From Photobacterium rosenbergii (GTDB lineage Bacteria; Pseudomonadota; Gammaproteobacteria; Enterobacterales; Vibrionaceae), in the NCBI RefSeq assembly GCF_003026455.1, contig NZ_PYMB01000017.1, positions 37,904-101,903 of the forward strand: 64,000 nucleotides of DNA, written 5' to 3'. The position numbers and the translations under genes were made by a program. Under the pieces are notes generated by a model, which ran no database searches, was not told where the DNA came from, and was given only the letters and a program-made list of their open reading frames with translations. Below, in pieces: positions 16,311 to 25,130 of the stretch. Each line of letters starts with the position of its first letter. Position 1 is the first letter of the stretch.

Positions 16311-17105
16311 ATGAATAAAATCAGCCATCGCAAAAGCCCCATTGATGACATCAGCCTAATCGATGCCCATTACCAAAGCTTTGCGTTCAAACGCCATTAT
16401 CACCTCGATTACCATGTCGGACTGATCACCCAGGGCCAGCAGCAATATTTCTACAACGGCAGCAAACACATCGCCGGCGCCGGGCAACTGGTAATCATGC
16501 CACCGGACGAAATCCATGACGGCCAACCCAACGAGCAAACCGGATACCAAGTCAAGGTCTTCAGCATCACTCCCGACTGGCTAAGCCAGCAGGCCGACGA
16601 CGTCTCGGGCAAGGGCCATTACAGTTTCCCGCAAAATAAAATCGCGGATCACACCCTGTTCCAACAGCTGACCCTATTGCACCAGCAGTTGGACAACCCA
16701 CTGGTGTCACAACTGGCCAAAGACAGCTTGCCGATCGAGTCCTTTTCCTATTTGTTGACCCACTACGGCCAGGTTCGCGAAGCCAATGTCACAGCCCTAG
16801 GTTCAAAAGACTTAGCCCAGTTGCGCGACTATGTGATGGCCCACTTGGATCAGAAAATCAGCCTCGAACAGCTATCCAGCCTGTGCGATCTCAGCCCGTC
16901 ACAACTGCTACGCCAATTCAAGAAAGCCACCGGTATGACCCCTTACGCATGGCTGGCGCGGCTTAGGTTGGAGCATGCCATGTCACTGCTGAAAGCAGGC
17001 TACACCAGTACCGAGGTTGCATACCACGTTGGCTTTTACGATCAGGCCCACTTCGCCCATGCCTTCAAGCAAACGTTCGGCGTCGCCCCTTCGCACATCA
17101 AATAA
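16311..17105 (+). CDS. AraC family transcriptional regulator
   Basis: ATG 16311 follows GGGGGGAG at good spacing, so the longer frame from 16209 is rejected. The 264-residue product has an N-terminal cupin-type sensor (HYHLDYHVGLITQGQQQYFY, with the VIMPPDEIHDG strand). The C-terminal AraC domain has two helix-turn-helix units (SLEQLSSLCDLSPSQLLRQF and STEVAYHVGFYDQAHFAHAF). AraC proteins with this cupin often control a neighbouring amino-acid exporter. The LysE gene 123 bases downstream is the likely target. Confidence 0.9.
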   Translation: MNKISHRKSPIDDISLIDAHYQSFAFKRHYHLDYHVGLITQGQQQYFYNGSKHIAGAGQLVIMPPDEIHDGQPNEQTGYQVKVFSITPDWLSQQADDVSGKGHYSFPQNKIADHTLFQQLTLLHQQLDNPLVSQLAKDSLPIESFSYLLTHYGQVREANVTALGSKDLAQLRDYVMAHLDQKISLEQLSSLCDLSPSQLLRQFKKATGMTPYAWLARLRLEHAMSLLKAGYTSTEVAYHVGFYDQAHFAHAFKQTFGVAPSHIK

Positions 17106-17228
17106 CAGGCCTTCAATACACGGCATCGCCATCACTGTCATTTTTTTACAAGCGCGAATCCTATCATTAAGGCATCCTACGCCTTGCTGGGCATTGTGCC
17201 CTGATGTTTGAAGGATAACGTACGCACT

Positions 17229-17891
17229 ATGATCAACGAAGTAACCACCCTAGCTACCCTAGTCACCGTTCATATCGTCGCCTTGATGAGTCCGGGGCCC
17301 GACTTCGCCTTAGTGGTACAGAATGCCGGCCGCTACGGCCGCCAAACCGGTATCATGATCGCTCTCGGCCTATCGCTGGGGATCCTTCTGCATTCGATTC
17401 TCAGCCTAACCGGGGCCAGCCTGCTGATCCACCAGCACCCGATGCTGTTTGCCCTATTGCAAGCTGCTGGCGGCAGTTACCTGCTTTGGCTTGGGCTCGG
17501 CGCTTTGAAAGGTACATGGCAACATTGGCAGCAGCGTCACCAGACCGAGGCAGGCCAACCAAGCAAACCTGCTCAGCGGGTCCTTGCTAACCGCAAGCAA
17601 GCGCTAGCCAAAGGCTTTACCACCAATATCCTCAACCCCAAGGCACTGGTCTTTTTTATCAGCCTACTGTCGACACTGGTGCCAGCCAGCATGTCCCTCG
17701 GTGGCAAGGCGACAGCCATCGGCCTACTGTGGGTCACCTCGTTCTTGTGGTTCGCCCTCTTGGCCTGGTTACTGACCGGGGCACGCCTACAACAGAAGCT
17801 CAAGCAATGGACACCCTGGATTGATGCCACCTGCGGTGCCCTGTTCACCGTGATCGGCAGCCTGATTTGGGTCAGTATCCTTTCTGCTTAA
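17229..17891 (+). CDS. LysE/RhtB family amino-acid exporter
   Basis: The 220-residue inner-membrane product has six predicted helices. It has the family signature VALMSPGPDFALVVQNAGRYG near residue 18 and NPKALVFFISLLSTLVP near residue 134. I prefer ATG 17229; an in-frame TTG at 17208 is also open but has no ribosome site. AAGGA lies 13 bases upstream, a rather long spacing. LysE/RhtB proteins export basic or neutral amino acids or homoserine lactones; the substrate here cannot be told. Confidence 0.88.
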   Translation: MINEVTTLATLVTVHIVALMSPGPDFALVVQNAGRYGRQTGIMIALGLSLGILLHSILSLTGASLLIHQHPMLFALLQAAGGSYLLWLGLGALKGTWQHWQQRHQTEAGQPSKPAQRVLANRKQALAKGFTTNILNPKALVFFISLLSTLVPASMSLGGKATAIGLLWVTSFLWFALLAWLLTGARLQQKLKQWTPWIDATCGALFTVIGSLIWVSILSA

Positions 17892-18008
17892 CCATCGGTG
17901 CTGCCTGCTACGCAGGTTGACCCGCAGCACAAAAAACGACCAACTGTTAGACATTACCCCCTCTCCTTACTTAGGCTAACTACAGCCTAAGTAAGGAGTA
18001 AATGAACC

Positions 18009-19775
18009 ATGGAATGGAACCAACACCGGATTGCCTTGTTGTCAGCTTGCCTGCTGACCCTGCCTGTTACCTCCCTTGCCAAAGATAACCAGCAAAGCGC
18101 TGACCAGCTTGCCCCGGAAGCGGCAACCGGCCTGACCGAGCAGCAAGCCGTGACCGGCAAGAACTGGATGGTTGCCTCTGCCAACCCTTATGCCAGCGAA
18201 GCCGGTGCCGAAATCCTGCGCCAGGGCGGCAATGCCATTGATGCCATGGTGGCTACCCAGTTGGTACTGGGCCTGACTGAGCCGCAATCCTCAGGCATTG
18301 GTGGCGGCGCATTCATGGTCTATTGGGATCAGAAAAAGAAAGCCCTGACCACCTTCGACGGCCGCGAAACTGCTCCGTTTGCCGTGACCCCGCTGCTGTT
18401 CCAGGATGAAAAAGGCCAACCGCTCAAGTTCTTTGATGCCGTGGTTGGTGGCCGCTCAGTCGGTACCCCGGGGACCGTCAGGTTGATGTGGTATACCCAC
18501 CAGCGCCACGGCAAACTGGACTGGAAGAAGTTGTTCGAACCCGCAATTACCCTCGCCAAAGAGGGCTTTGTCGTCAGCCCGAGGCTGGCTGCGTTAGTGG
18601 AAAAGGACAAAGCCCACCTGCAGCGATTCGAAGCCACCAAGGCTTATTTCTTCAATGAAGACGGCACGCCTATCCAGGCCGGGCAAACCCTGAAAAACCC
18701 AGAGTATGCCGATACCTTGCGGCAAATTGCCGAGCGCGGTGCCAGCGCCTTCTACACCGGTGAGATTGCCAAGGACATCGTCAAGGCGGTACGCACCGCC
18801 CCCGGAAACCCGGGCGTACTCAGCACTATGGATTTGGCAACCTACCAAGTTAAGGAGCGCCCTGCGGTCTGTGCCCCTTACCGCCAATATGAGGTTTGCG
18901 GGATGGGACCACCGAGCTCCGGTGCTCTAACCCTGGGGCAAATCATGGGCATGCTCAGCCACTATCCGCTTAGCGATTTGGGGCCAGATAACCTCACTAG
19001 CTGGCGCTTGCTAGGCGATGCCTCACGCCTCGCCTTTGCCGATCGTGGCCGGTACATGGCCGATAGCGATTATGTACCGATGCCGACCAAAGGATTGCTT
19101 GCCGACGACTACCTCCAGCAAAGGGCCGCCTTGCTTAACAGCGACCAAGCCCTGGCCAAGGCCGAAGCCGGTAACCCACCATGGGATCACGCTATGCGCT
19201 ATGCCATGGACGAATCACTCGAACTGCCTTCAACCAGCCACTTTTCGATTGTCGACAAGGGCCGCAACGTGATTTCAATGACCACCACTATAGAGAACGG
19301 CTTTGGCTCACGGGTGATGGTACGCGGCTTCCTGCTCAACAATGAGCTGACTGACTTTTCCTTCCGCAGCCATGATAACGGCAACCCGATAGCCAACCGG
19401 GTCGAGCCGGGTAAACGACCACGCTCGTCGATGGCACCGACCATCGTGATGCAAAAAGGCAAGCCGTACCTTGCTATCGGCTCACCGGGTGGCAGCCAAA
19501 TCATAGGTTATGTCGCCAAAACCCTGGTGGCCCACCTCGACTGGGGAATGGATCTGCAACAGGCTATCAACCTGCCGAACATGAACAACCGCTTCGGCCC
19601 ATTTGAACTCGAAGCCAATACCGAGGCCGAGCAATGGGCACCGAAATTGGAAACCCTTGGCTTCAAGGTGCAGGTCAAAGAACTCAACTCGGGTGTCCAG
19701 GCCATCAAGCTTAGCGACAAAACCCTAACCGGGGCTGCCGACCCGCGCCGCGAAGGCAAGGTCATCGCGAAATAA
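18009..19775 (+). CDS. ggt: Gamma-glutamyltranspeptidase, periplasmic
   Basis: This enzyme cleaves the gamma-glutamyl bond of glutathione and transfers or hydrolyses the glutamyl group. The precursor has 588 residues with a signal peptide (LLSACLLTLPVTSLA). It cuts itself before the nucleophilic Thr409 in STSHFSIVDKG. Other conserved parts are LGLTEPQSSGIGGGAFMVYWD, GRETAP, GMGPPSSGALTLGQ and the glycine pair in SPGGSQIIGY. AAGGAG lies upstream of ATG 18009. With LysE and RarD it forms an amino-acid and metabolite handling stretch. Confidence 0.96.
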   Translation: MEWNQHRIALLSACLLTLPVTSLAKDNQQSADQLAPEAATGLTEQQAVTGKNWMVASANPYASEAGAEILRQGGNAIDAMVATQLVLGLTEPQSSGIGGGAFMVYWDQKKKALTTFDGRETAPFAVTPLLFQDEKGQPLKFFDAVVGGRSVGTPGTVRLMWYTHQRHGKLDWKKLFEPAITLAKEGFVVSPRLAALVEKDKAHLQRFEATKAYFFNEDGTPIQAGQTLKNPEYADTLRQIAERGASAFYTGEIAKDIVKAVRTAPGNPGVLSTMDLATYQVKERPAVCAPYRQYEVCGMGPPSSGALTLGQIMGMLSHYPLSDLGPDNLTSWRLLGDASRLAFADRGRYMADSDYVPMPTKGLLADDYLQQRAALLNSDQALAKAEAGNPPWDHAMRYAMDESLELPSTSHFSIVDKGRNVISMTTTIENGFGSRVMVRGFLLNNELTDFSFRSHDNGNPIANRVEPGKRPRSSMAPTIVMQKGKPYLAIGSPGGSQIIGYVAKTLVAHLDWGMDLQQAINLPNMNNRFGPFELEANTEAEQWAPKLETLGFKVQVKELNSGVQAIKLSDKTLTGAADPRREGKVIAK

Positions 19776-19796
19776 GGACACACGCCCTTCACCCAT

Positions 19797-19826
19797 AAAA
19801 AAACCGTGGCTCCTGCCACGGTTTTT
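19797..19826. terminator. Bidirectional terminator between ggt and uvrD
   Basis: aaccgtggc and gccacggtt enclose TCCT, with A and T runs on both sides. It separates two converging genes. Confidence 0.88.
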
Positions 19827-19857
19827 ATTTCAGTATCAACAATGTGCCAACCAATGA

Positions 19858-22029
19858 TTACATCGGCTCAAGCTTGGCATACTGGGTGACCAGCCATTTG
19901 ATCCCTTCGCCGTTGAAGGCGACCTGAACCCGGCTCTGGGCACCGCTGCCCTCGAAGTTGATAATGGTACCTTCTCCGAATTTCGGGTGCTGGACCCGTT
20001 GGCCAAGGCTATAGCCGGTCTGGTTGAAGTTATCGTTAACCTGACTCTGGCTGAAGCGACCGCTACTGGCCGGGCGGGAGACCTTGGCCTTCATCCGCAC
20101 TTCTTCAATGAACTCTTCCGGGATCTCGCGGATAAAGCGTGACGGTTTATGGAAGTTATCTTTGCCGTAGAGGCGGCGCATTTCCGCATAGGAGATGTAG
20201 AGCTTCTGCATCGCACGTGTCATCCCCACGTAGCACAGGCGGCGCTCTTCCTCCAAACGGCCGACTTCCTCAGTGGTGCGCGAACTCGGGAACATGCCTT
20301 CCTCGACACCGACCATAAACACCACCGGGAACTCCAAGCCCTTGGCACTGTGCATGGTCATCAACTGGACCGCATCTTCGAAATCATCAGCCTGGCCTTC
20401 ACCGGCCTCTAGCGCAGCATGGGACAAGAATGCCGACAGCGGGCTCATCTCCTCGGCTTCTTCCGGGATCTCAAACTGGCGGGTTGCTGTTACCAACTCC
20501 TCCAAGTTTTCAATACGGGCCTGGGCTTTCTCGCCTTTCTCCTGCTCGTACATGGCGCGCAAGCCAGAGTTACGGATCACTTCATCGGTTTGCTGGTACA
20601 GCGGCAGCTCACGGGTGTCGTCTTCCAGTGCATTGACCAACTCGATGAAACGGCGCAGTGAGTTGGCGGCACGGCCAGCCAGCACCTGCTCTTCCAGCAA
20701 GGCAATACTGGCTTGCCACATCGTCGCACCACGGTCACGGGCCGCCATGCGGATAGTTTCAAGGGTGCGATCACCCAAGCCACGAGTAGGGGTATTCACT
20801 ACGCGTTCGAAAGAAGCGTCATCATTACGGTTAGCAATCAGGCGCAGGTACGACAGGGCATCCTTGATTTCCTGGCGCTCGAAGAAGCGCATGCCGCCGT
20901 AAATGCGGTATGGCATCCCGGCTTGGATCAAGGCCTCTTCCAATACCCGCGACTGGGCATTGCTACGGTAAAGCAGGGCAGCTTCGCTCAGCGCACCACC
21001 CTGATCACGTAGCTCTTTGATTTTGCCAACCACAAAACGGGCTTCATCCAATTCATTGAAGGCCGAGTAAATCGAGATCAACTCACCTTCAGCACCATCG
21101 GTCCATAGGTTTTTGCCCATTCGCTCATTGTTGTTGGCGATCAGGCCGTTGGCCGCTTTTAGGATATTGCCGGTCGAGCGGTAGTTCTGCTCAAGGAAGA
21201 TAGAACTCGCCCCCTTGAAGTCATTCAAGAAACGCTGGATGTTCTCCACCTTGGCACCACGCCAGCCGTAGATAGACTGGTCATCATCACCCACAATCAT
21301 CACGTTGCAATCTGGGCCTGCCATCAAGCGCAGCCAGGCAAACTGGATGTTGTTGGTATCCTGGAACTCATCCACCAAAATGTGCTTGAAACGCGCCTGG
21401 TAGTGCTCGCGGATATGCTTGCTGCGCTGCAGCAGCTCGAACGCACGTAGCAGCAGCTCGGCAAAATCGACCAAGCCGGCACGGTCACAGGCTTCCTGAT
21501 AGGCGGTGTAGAGGCGTAACCAGGTTTGCTCGACCGGATCATTGAAGGTATCAATGTGCTGTGGTCGTAGCCCCTCGTCTTTTTTCTCGTTGATATACCA
21601 CGCCGCCTGACGCGCAGGCCACTGCTTCTCGTCCAAATTCTGGGCTTTGATCAAGCGACGCAGCAAACGCATCTGGTCTTCGGAATCCAAGATATTGAAG
21701 TCTTCCGGTAGGCCAGCATCAAGATAATGGGCACGCAGCATACGGTGACAAAGGCCGTGGAAAGTACCATTCCACATCCCGGCCGACGAGCCATGCATCA
21801 GCTCATTAATTCGGCCACGCATTTCGGCAGCGGCCTTGTTGGTAAACGTCACCGACATGATGGAGTAAGGCGAAGCCTGCTCTATCGTCATCAACCAAGC
21901 AATGCGATGGACCAAGACCCGGGTCTTGCCACTACCGGCTCCGGCCAAAACCAGGTGGTTACCCAACGGTGCTGCCACCGCCTCGCGTTGTTTGTCATTC
22001 AGGCCATCTAACAGAAGTGAAACGTCCAT
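19858..22029 (-). CDS. uvrD: DNA helicase II UvrD
   Basis: A superfamily 1 3'-5' helicase used in nucleotide excision and mismatch repair. The 723-residue product begins with the family-typical MDVSLLLDGLNDKQREAVAAP. It carries Walker A AGAGSGKTRVLVHR near residue 30, DEFQDTNNIQF, the motif III region VGDDDQSIYGWRGA and VI LCYVGMTRAMQKLYIS. The C-terminal Tudor-like segment (GQRVQHPKFGEGTIINFEGS) binds RNA polymerase in E. coli. In E. coli yigB lies next to uvrD. Here a bufferin-type cluster separates them. Confidence 0.97.
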   Translation of the reverse strand: MDVSLLLDGLNDKQREAVAAPLGNHLVLAGAGSGKTRVLVHRIAWLMTIEQASPYSIMSVTFTNKAAAEMRGRINELMHGSSAGMWNGTFHGLCHRMLRAHYLDAGLPEDFNILDSEDQMRLLRRLIKAQNLDEKQWPARQAAWYINEKKDEGLRPQHIDTFNDPVEQTWLRLYTAYQEACDRAGLVDFAELLLRAFELLQRSKHIREHYQARFKHILVDEFQDTNNIQFAWLRLMAGPDCNVMIVGDDDQSIYGWRGAKVENIQRFLNDFKGASSIFLEQNYRSTGNILKAANGLIANNNERMGKNLWTDGAEGELISIYSAFNELDEARFVVGKIKELRDQGGALSEAALLYRSNAQSRVLEEALIQAGMPYRIYGGMRFFERQEIKDALSYLRLIANRNDDASFERVVNTPTRGLGDRTLETIRMAARDRGATMWQASIALLEEQVLAGRAANSLRRFIELVNALEDDTRELPLYQQTDEVIRNSGLRAMYEQEKGEKAQARIENLEELVTATRQFEIPEEAEEMSPLSAFLSHAALEAGEGQADDFEDAVQLMTMHSAKGLEFPVVFMVGVEEGMFPSSRTTEEVGRLEEERRLCYVGMTRAMQKLYISYAEMRRLYGKDNFHKPSRFIREIPEEFIEEVRMKAKVSRPASSGRFSQSQVNDNFNQTGYSLGQRVQHPKFGEGTIINFEGSGAQSRVQVAFNGEGIKWLVTQYAKLEPM

Positions 22030-22215
22030 CGCTCTCTACTGGTTATTTATACAATGGTGATGATTATAACCACAAAGCCCCCCGCGATGCGAGAAACCTC
22101 CCTCCCCGCCGAGATGCCACCCCACATAGATGACAAACCCGTCAATAATGGGTGACAAAAATTTCACCTAATCAACCTCTTGCCAGATTGTTTTGTTCTA
22201 TGCTTGGAATTACGC

Positions 22216-22260
22216 AAAGTTAACGGAAAGTTAAAAAAACTTAAGAAAGCGTGAAAGTTA
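22216..22260 (+). promoter_or_regulatory. AAAGTTA direct repeats upstream of the bufferin-type cluster
   Basis: AAAGTTA occurs at 22216, 22227 and 22254. The first two are 11 bases apart, one helical turn. The 22030-22370 interval separates uvrD from the first precursor gene and must hold the cluster promoter. No perfect sigma-70 pair and no CueR-type palindrome were found, so the regulator is unknown. Confidence 0.35.
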
Positions 22261-22370
22261 TTTCTAACTCGCCCTTTCTTATGTACCGAGAGCACCATTG
22301 AGGTGCCAGTTAACCAGAAAGGAAACGTTGCAGTTTCCTGCAACAGTCAGCGTATTTAAGAGGAATGAAC

Positions 22371-22637
22371 ATGAAAAAGACTACCAACATCGCACTCGCC
22401 ACTGCCGTAACTGGCTTACTTGCCCTAGCAGGTACCGCCATGACAACCACAGCAGCGGTTGCCGCCGAAGAGAAAGAGAAGTGCTATGGCGTCGTGAAAG
22501 CCGGTAAGAATGACTGTGCAACCAAAACCAGTTCTTGTGCCGGTACTTCGAAAACCGATGGCCAGAAAGATGCCTTCGTGATGGTTCCTAAAGGTTTGTG
22601 TGATCGCCTAGCCGGCGGCTCAACCAGCTCATCATAA
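22371..22637 (+). CDS. bufA1: Bufferin-type precursor peptide 1 (DUF2282, BufA-like)
   Basis: I choose ATG 22371, seven bases after AGAGGA; the ATG at 22365 abuts the ribosome site. The 88-residue product has a Sec signal peptide ending VAA near residue 32. A mature part of about 55 residues holds four cysteines (EKCYGVVKAGKNDC, SSCAGTS, KGLCDRL). This is the DUF2282 pattern. Members studied elsewhere are RiPPs whose cysteines are changed by a DUF692 enzyme into copper-binding groups and exported to the periplasm. Its enzyme genes follow. The core is identical to the next gene. Confidence 0.9.
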   Translation: MKKTTNIALATAVTGLLALAGTAMTTTAAVAAEEKEKCYGVVKAGKNDCATKTSSCAGTSKTDGQKDAFVMVPKGLCDRLAGGSTSSS

Positions 22638-22684
22638 CCCTTGGCCACCTACCAACTTGATAACACTAAAATGAAGGAATCATT

Positions 22685-22945
22685 ATGAAAAAGTCTAACC
22701 TAGCTGTTGCTACTGCGGTTTCAGGCCTACTTGCCCTTGCGGGTACCGCATTAACCCCATCTGTTGCTGTCGCAGCAGAGAAAGAGAAGTGCTACGGTGT
22801 GGTCAAAGCCGGTAAAAACGACTGTGCAACCAAAACCAGCTCGTGTGCCGGTACCTCGAAAACCGACGGTCAGAAAGATGCTTTCGTCATGGTGCCTAAA
22901 GGCCTTTGTGATCGTCTGGTCGGTAGTGCTAAAGAGGCTAAGTAA
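22685..22945 (+). CDS. bufA2: Bufferin-type precursor peptide 2 (DUF2282, BufA-like)
   Basis: This is a tandem paralogue of the preceding gene, 86 residues, with AAGGAA before ATG 22685. Residues EKEKCYGV through LCDRL (47 residues) are identical to the first copy. The signal peptide and C-terminal tail (GSAKEAK versus GGSTSSS) differ. All four cysteines are kept. Its stop codon abuts the next start, showing a tight operon. The likely role is periplasmic metal, probably copper, sequestration after modification. This rests on family knowledge, not on anything seen here. Confidence 0.9.
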   Translation: MKKSNLAVATAVSGLLALAGTALTPSVAVAAEKEKCYGVVKAGKNDCATKTSSCAGTSKTDGQKDAFVMVPKGLCDRLVGSAKEAK

Positions 22946-23815
22946 TTGAGCAGGTTGTCTTATGACAAGATGGTAGGGGTGGGGCTTCGCTCCCCCCACA
23001 TCCATCAAATTCTCTCTGAACGGCCAGAAATCGGTTGGCTGGAGATCCACAGCGAGAATTATTTCACGGCCAACTCACCGGCCCGCCAGCAACTCCGGGA
23101 TATTGCCAACCACTACCCCATCAGCTGCCACGGGATCGGAATGTCCCTCGGCTCTGCCGACGAGCTGGATAAACAACATCTTGGCCAACTCAAGCAACTG
23201 GTCGATGAAATCAACCCGATAGCTGTCTCCGATCACCTAAGCTGGAGTTCGGTCGACGGACAATATTTCAATGACCTGTTACCGCTCCCTTACACCGAAG
23301 AAGCACTCGCCCATTTTTGCCGCAAGGTTGAACAGGTGCAGGAAGCCCTCGGGCGTCAATTACTGGTTGAGAACCCGTCCAGCTACTTAAGCTTCAACCA
23401 TTCGACCATTCCCGAATGGGAATTTCTGCGGGCTGTCCAGCAGCGCACCGGTTGTGGCTTGCTGTTCGATCTCAACAATATCTATGTCAGCAGCTTCAAC
23501 CATGGCTTTGACTGCCAGACCTACCTTGATGCTATCGACCCACGAACCGTCAAGGAAATCCACCTAGCTGGCTTTACAGTTAAGCAATTCGCGCAAGGGG
23601 AGATCTGGATAGACACCCACAGCAAACCGGTCAGCGAACCGGTGTGGCAACTCTACCGCCAATGGGTACGCCAACATTTTACTGTACTAGGCGGAGTGCC
23701 TACACTCATCGAATGGGATCTCGATATCCCAGAGTTGGACGTACTGCTCGGGGAAGCTGAAAAAGCGCAACAGATTATTGCCAAGGAGGCCAACGATGGG
23801 ATCTCCGCAGCCTAA
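22946..23815 (+). CDS. bufB: DUF692 multinuclear iron oxidative enzyme (BufB-like, MNIO)
   Basis: The TIM-barrel enzyme of the MbnB/TglH group uses two or three iron ions to oxidise cysteines of a partner peptide. The 289-residue product begins at TTG 22946, eight bases after AGAGG; ATG 22970 is the alternative. Likely metal ligands and conserved parts are LEIHSENYF, CHGIGMSLGS, SDHLSW, VENPSSYL, FDLNNIYVSSFNHG, EIHLAGF, DTHSKPV and EWDLDIP. It follows bufA2 without a gap and overlaps the partner gene by 20 bases, indicating coupled synthesis. Confidence 0.92.
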   Translation: MSRLSYDKMVGVGLRSPHIHQILSERPEIGWLEIHSENYFTANSPARQQLRDIANHYPISCHGIGMSLGSADELDKQHLGQLKQLVDEINPIAVSDHLSWSSVDGQYFNDLLPLPYTEEALAHFCRKVEQVQEALGRQLLVENPSSYLSFNHSTIPEWEFLRAVQQRTGCGLLFDLNNIYVSSFNHGFDCQTYLDAIDPRTVKEIHLAGFTVKQFAQGEIWIDTHSKPVSEPVWQLYRQWVRQHFTVLGGVPTLIEWDLDIPELDVLLGEAEKAQQIIAKEANDGISAA

Positions 23816-24572
23816 CACGCTTCATCAGCTACAGCAGGATTTCGCCGAAGCACTGCATTACCGGCCCAGCTCGGCCAGCGAGAACATTGCTGACAGTACA
23901 TTCGGCCCGGAACAACTGATCCAGGTTTACCGAAATAATTTTATTATCAGCCTGTCAGAGGTGCTGGAAGCCACCTACCCATGCTGCCTGGCCGTTGTTG
24001 GCGAGGAGTGCTTTGCCCAAATAGCCCGCCAACATGTCCTCAACTATCCGCTTAGCGAGGGCAATGTTACCGACTACGGCGACGGGTTCAGCGATACCAT
24101 CAACAACCAGCAGGCCTTGGTTGAGGCCGTCCCTTATCTAGCGGATCTGGCCCGCCTTGAATGGCTGGTAGACCGCGCCAGCCAGCAAGTCCCAGTCAGC
24201 ACTGATTTCCCATTCGAGCAACTGACACTCATCACTGAGGACAACCTGCCCCAGCTGGTGATGCAGGTGGCCGAGCCTGTTTTCAGCTTCGACGCCCGAT
24301 ACCCAGTCGCCAGCCTATGGCAGATGATCACCCGGGACCAGATTGAGCAAATTGACCTTAACCAACCGGAGTCGATCATTATCCAGCACCGCCCTCAAGG
24401 GATGCAGGTGTTGGCAACCACCCCATCGGCTACAGCACTGTTGCGCCTATGCCAGCAGAGAAAACCCTTAGGGGAAGCCGATGAAGCCATGTTGGCTATT
24501 CTCGGCGAACTCATCCAACAACAACTCTTTACCCGTATCCACGGCTTGCCTGAGGGAGAATGCGCATGCTGA
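23796..24572 (+). CDS. bufC: DUF2063 DNA-binding-like partner protein (BufC-like)
   Basis: ATG 23796 has a perfect AAGGAGG six bases upstream, inside the end of bufB, so the first ATG of the frame (23778) is rejected. The 258-residue product shows the DUF2063 N-terminal signature (LHQLQQDFAEALHY, then VYRNNFIISLSEVLEATYPC and VVGEECFAQIARQHV). DUF2063 proteins pair with DUF692 enzymes and are thought to help recognise the precursor; despite the old name they need not bind DNA. The gene ends in an ATGCTGA overlap with the next start. Confidence 0.9.
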   Translation: MGSPQPNTLHQLQQDFAEALHYRPSSASENIADSTFGPEQLIQVYRNNFIISLSEVLEATYPCCLAVVGEECFAQIARQHVLNYPLSEGNVTDYGDGFSDTINNQQALVEAVPYLADLARLEWLVDRASQQVPVSTDFPFEQLTLITEDNLPQLVMQVAEPVFSFDARYPVASLWQMITRDQIEQIDLNQPESIIIQHRPQGMQVLATTPSATALLRLCQQRKPLGEADEAMLAILGELIQQQLFTRIHGLPEGECAC

Positions 24573-25021
24573 ATTTTCTCAAACAAATCGACACCACGTC
24601 CCAGCGGATCACCGAGCCACTGATCCCACTCCTCCTGCTGTTCACCCGGCTCTGGGTAGCGTGGGTCTTCTTCAAATCAGGCATGGTGAAATACAACAGC
24701 TGGGACAGTACCCTCTACCTTTTTGAGTATGAGTACCAAGTACCGTTGCTACCTTGGCAAATCGCCGCCTATATGGGAACCGCTGCCGAGCTGATCCTGC
24801 CGGTGTTCCTGGCACTAGGCTTGTTTACCCGCCCGATGGCACTGGCTTTGTTCGTGTTCAATGTTATTGCGGTGGTGTCCTACCCACTATTGTGGGAGAA
24901 AGGGTTCTTCGACCACCAACTGTGGGGCATGATGATGCTGGTCAACGTGTTCTGGGGGGCCGGAATGATCTCGGTCGACCATTTGATTAGCAGCAAACCT
25001 AAGCAGTCCCTGCTGCAGTAA
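24566..25021 (+). CDS. DoxX family inner-membrane protein of the bufferin-type cluster
   Basis: ATG 24566 has GAGGGAGA upstream, better placed than ATG 24560. The 151-residue product has four transmembrane helices and the DoxX pattern LLLLFTRLWVAWVFFKSGMVKY. It also has AELILPVFLALGLFTRPMALAL. DoxX proteins recur at the end of DUF2282/DUF692 operons, including the gold- and copper-induced gig operon, but their role is not settled. It overlaps bufC by seven bases and is followed by the cluster terminator. Confidence 0.88.
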   Translation: MLNFLKQIDTTSQRITEPLIPLLLLFTRLWVAWVFFKSGMVKYNSWDSTLYLFEYEYQVPLLPWQIAAYMGTAAELILPVFLALGLFTRPMALALFVFNVIAVVSYPLLWEKGFFDHQLWGMMMLVNVFWGAGMISVDHLISSKPKQSLLQ

Positions 25022-25033
25022 TCCATCACCAAC

Positions 25034-25066
25034 AAAAAAGGGCTGCAAAATCTGCAGCCCTTTTTG
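25034..25066 (+). terminator. Terminator of the bufferin-type operon
   Basis: aagggctgca (25039-25048) pairs with tgcagccctt (25052-25061), followed by five T residues. Confidence 0.88.
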
Positions 25067-25095
25067 GTAGATAATGGCAGCTTTGGCAGTAGGAT

Positions 25096-25130
25096 AAAAT
25101 ATCAAAACCTACCTGCCAGGGACGGCAGGT
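25096..25130 (-). terminator. Probable terminator of the dapF-yigB operon
   Basis: acctgcc (25111-25117) and ggcaggt (25124-25130) form a stem; on the minus strand AGGTTTTGATATTTT follows. It is imperfect and lies 70 bases past the yigB stop. Confidence 0.45.

Noticed and set aside
22298..22507. 69-residue frame overlapping the first bufferin-type precursor
   Set aside because: It is an out-of-frame shadow; the frame at 22371 has the ribosome site, signal peptide and paralogue.
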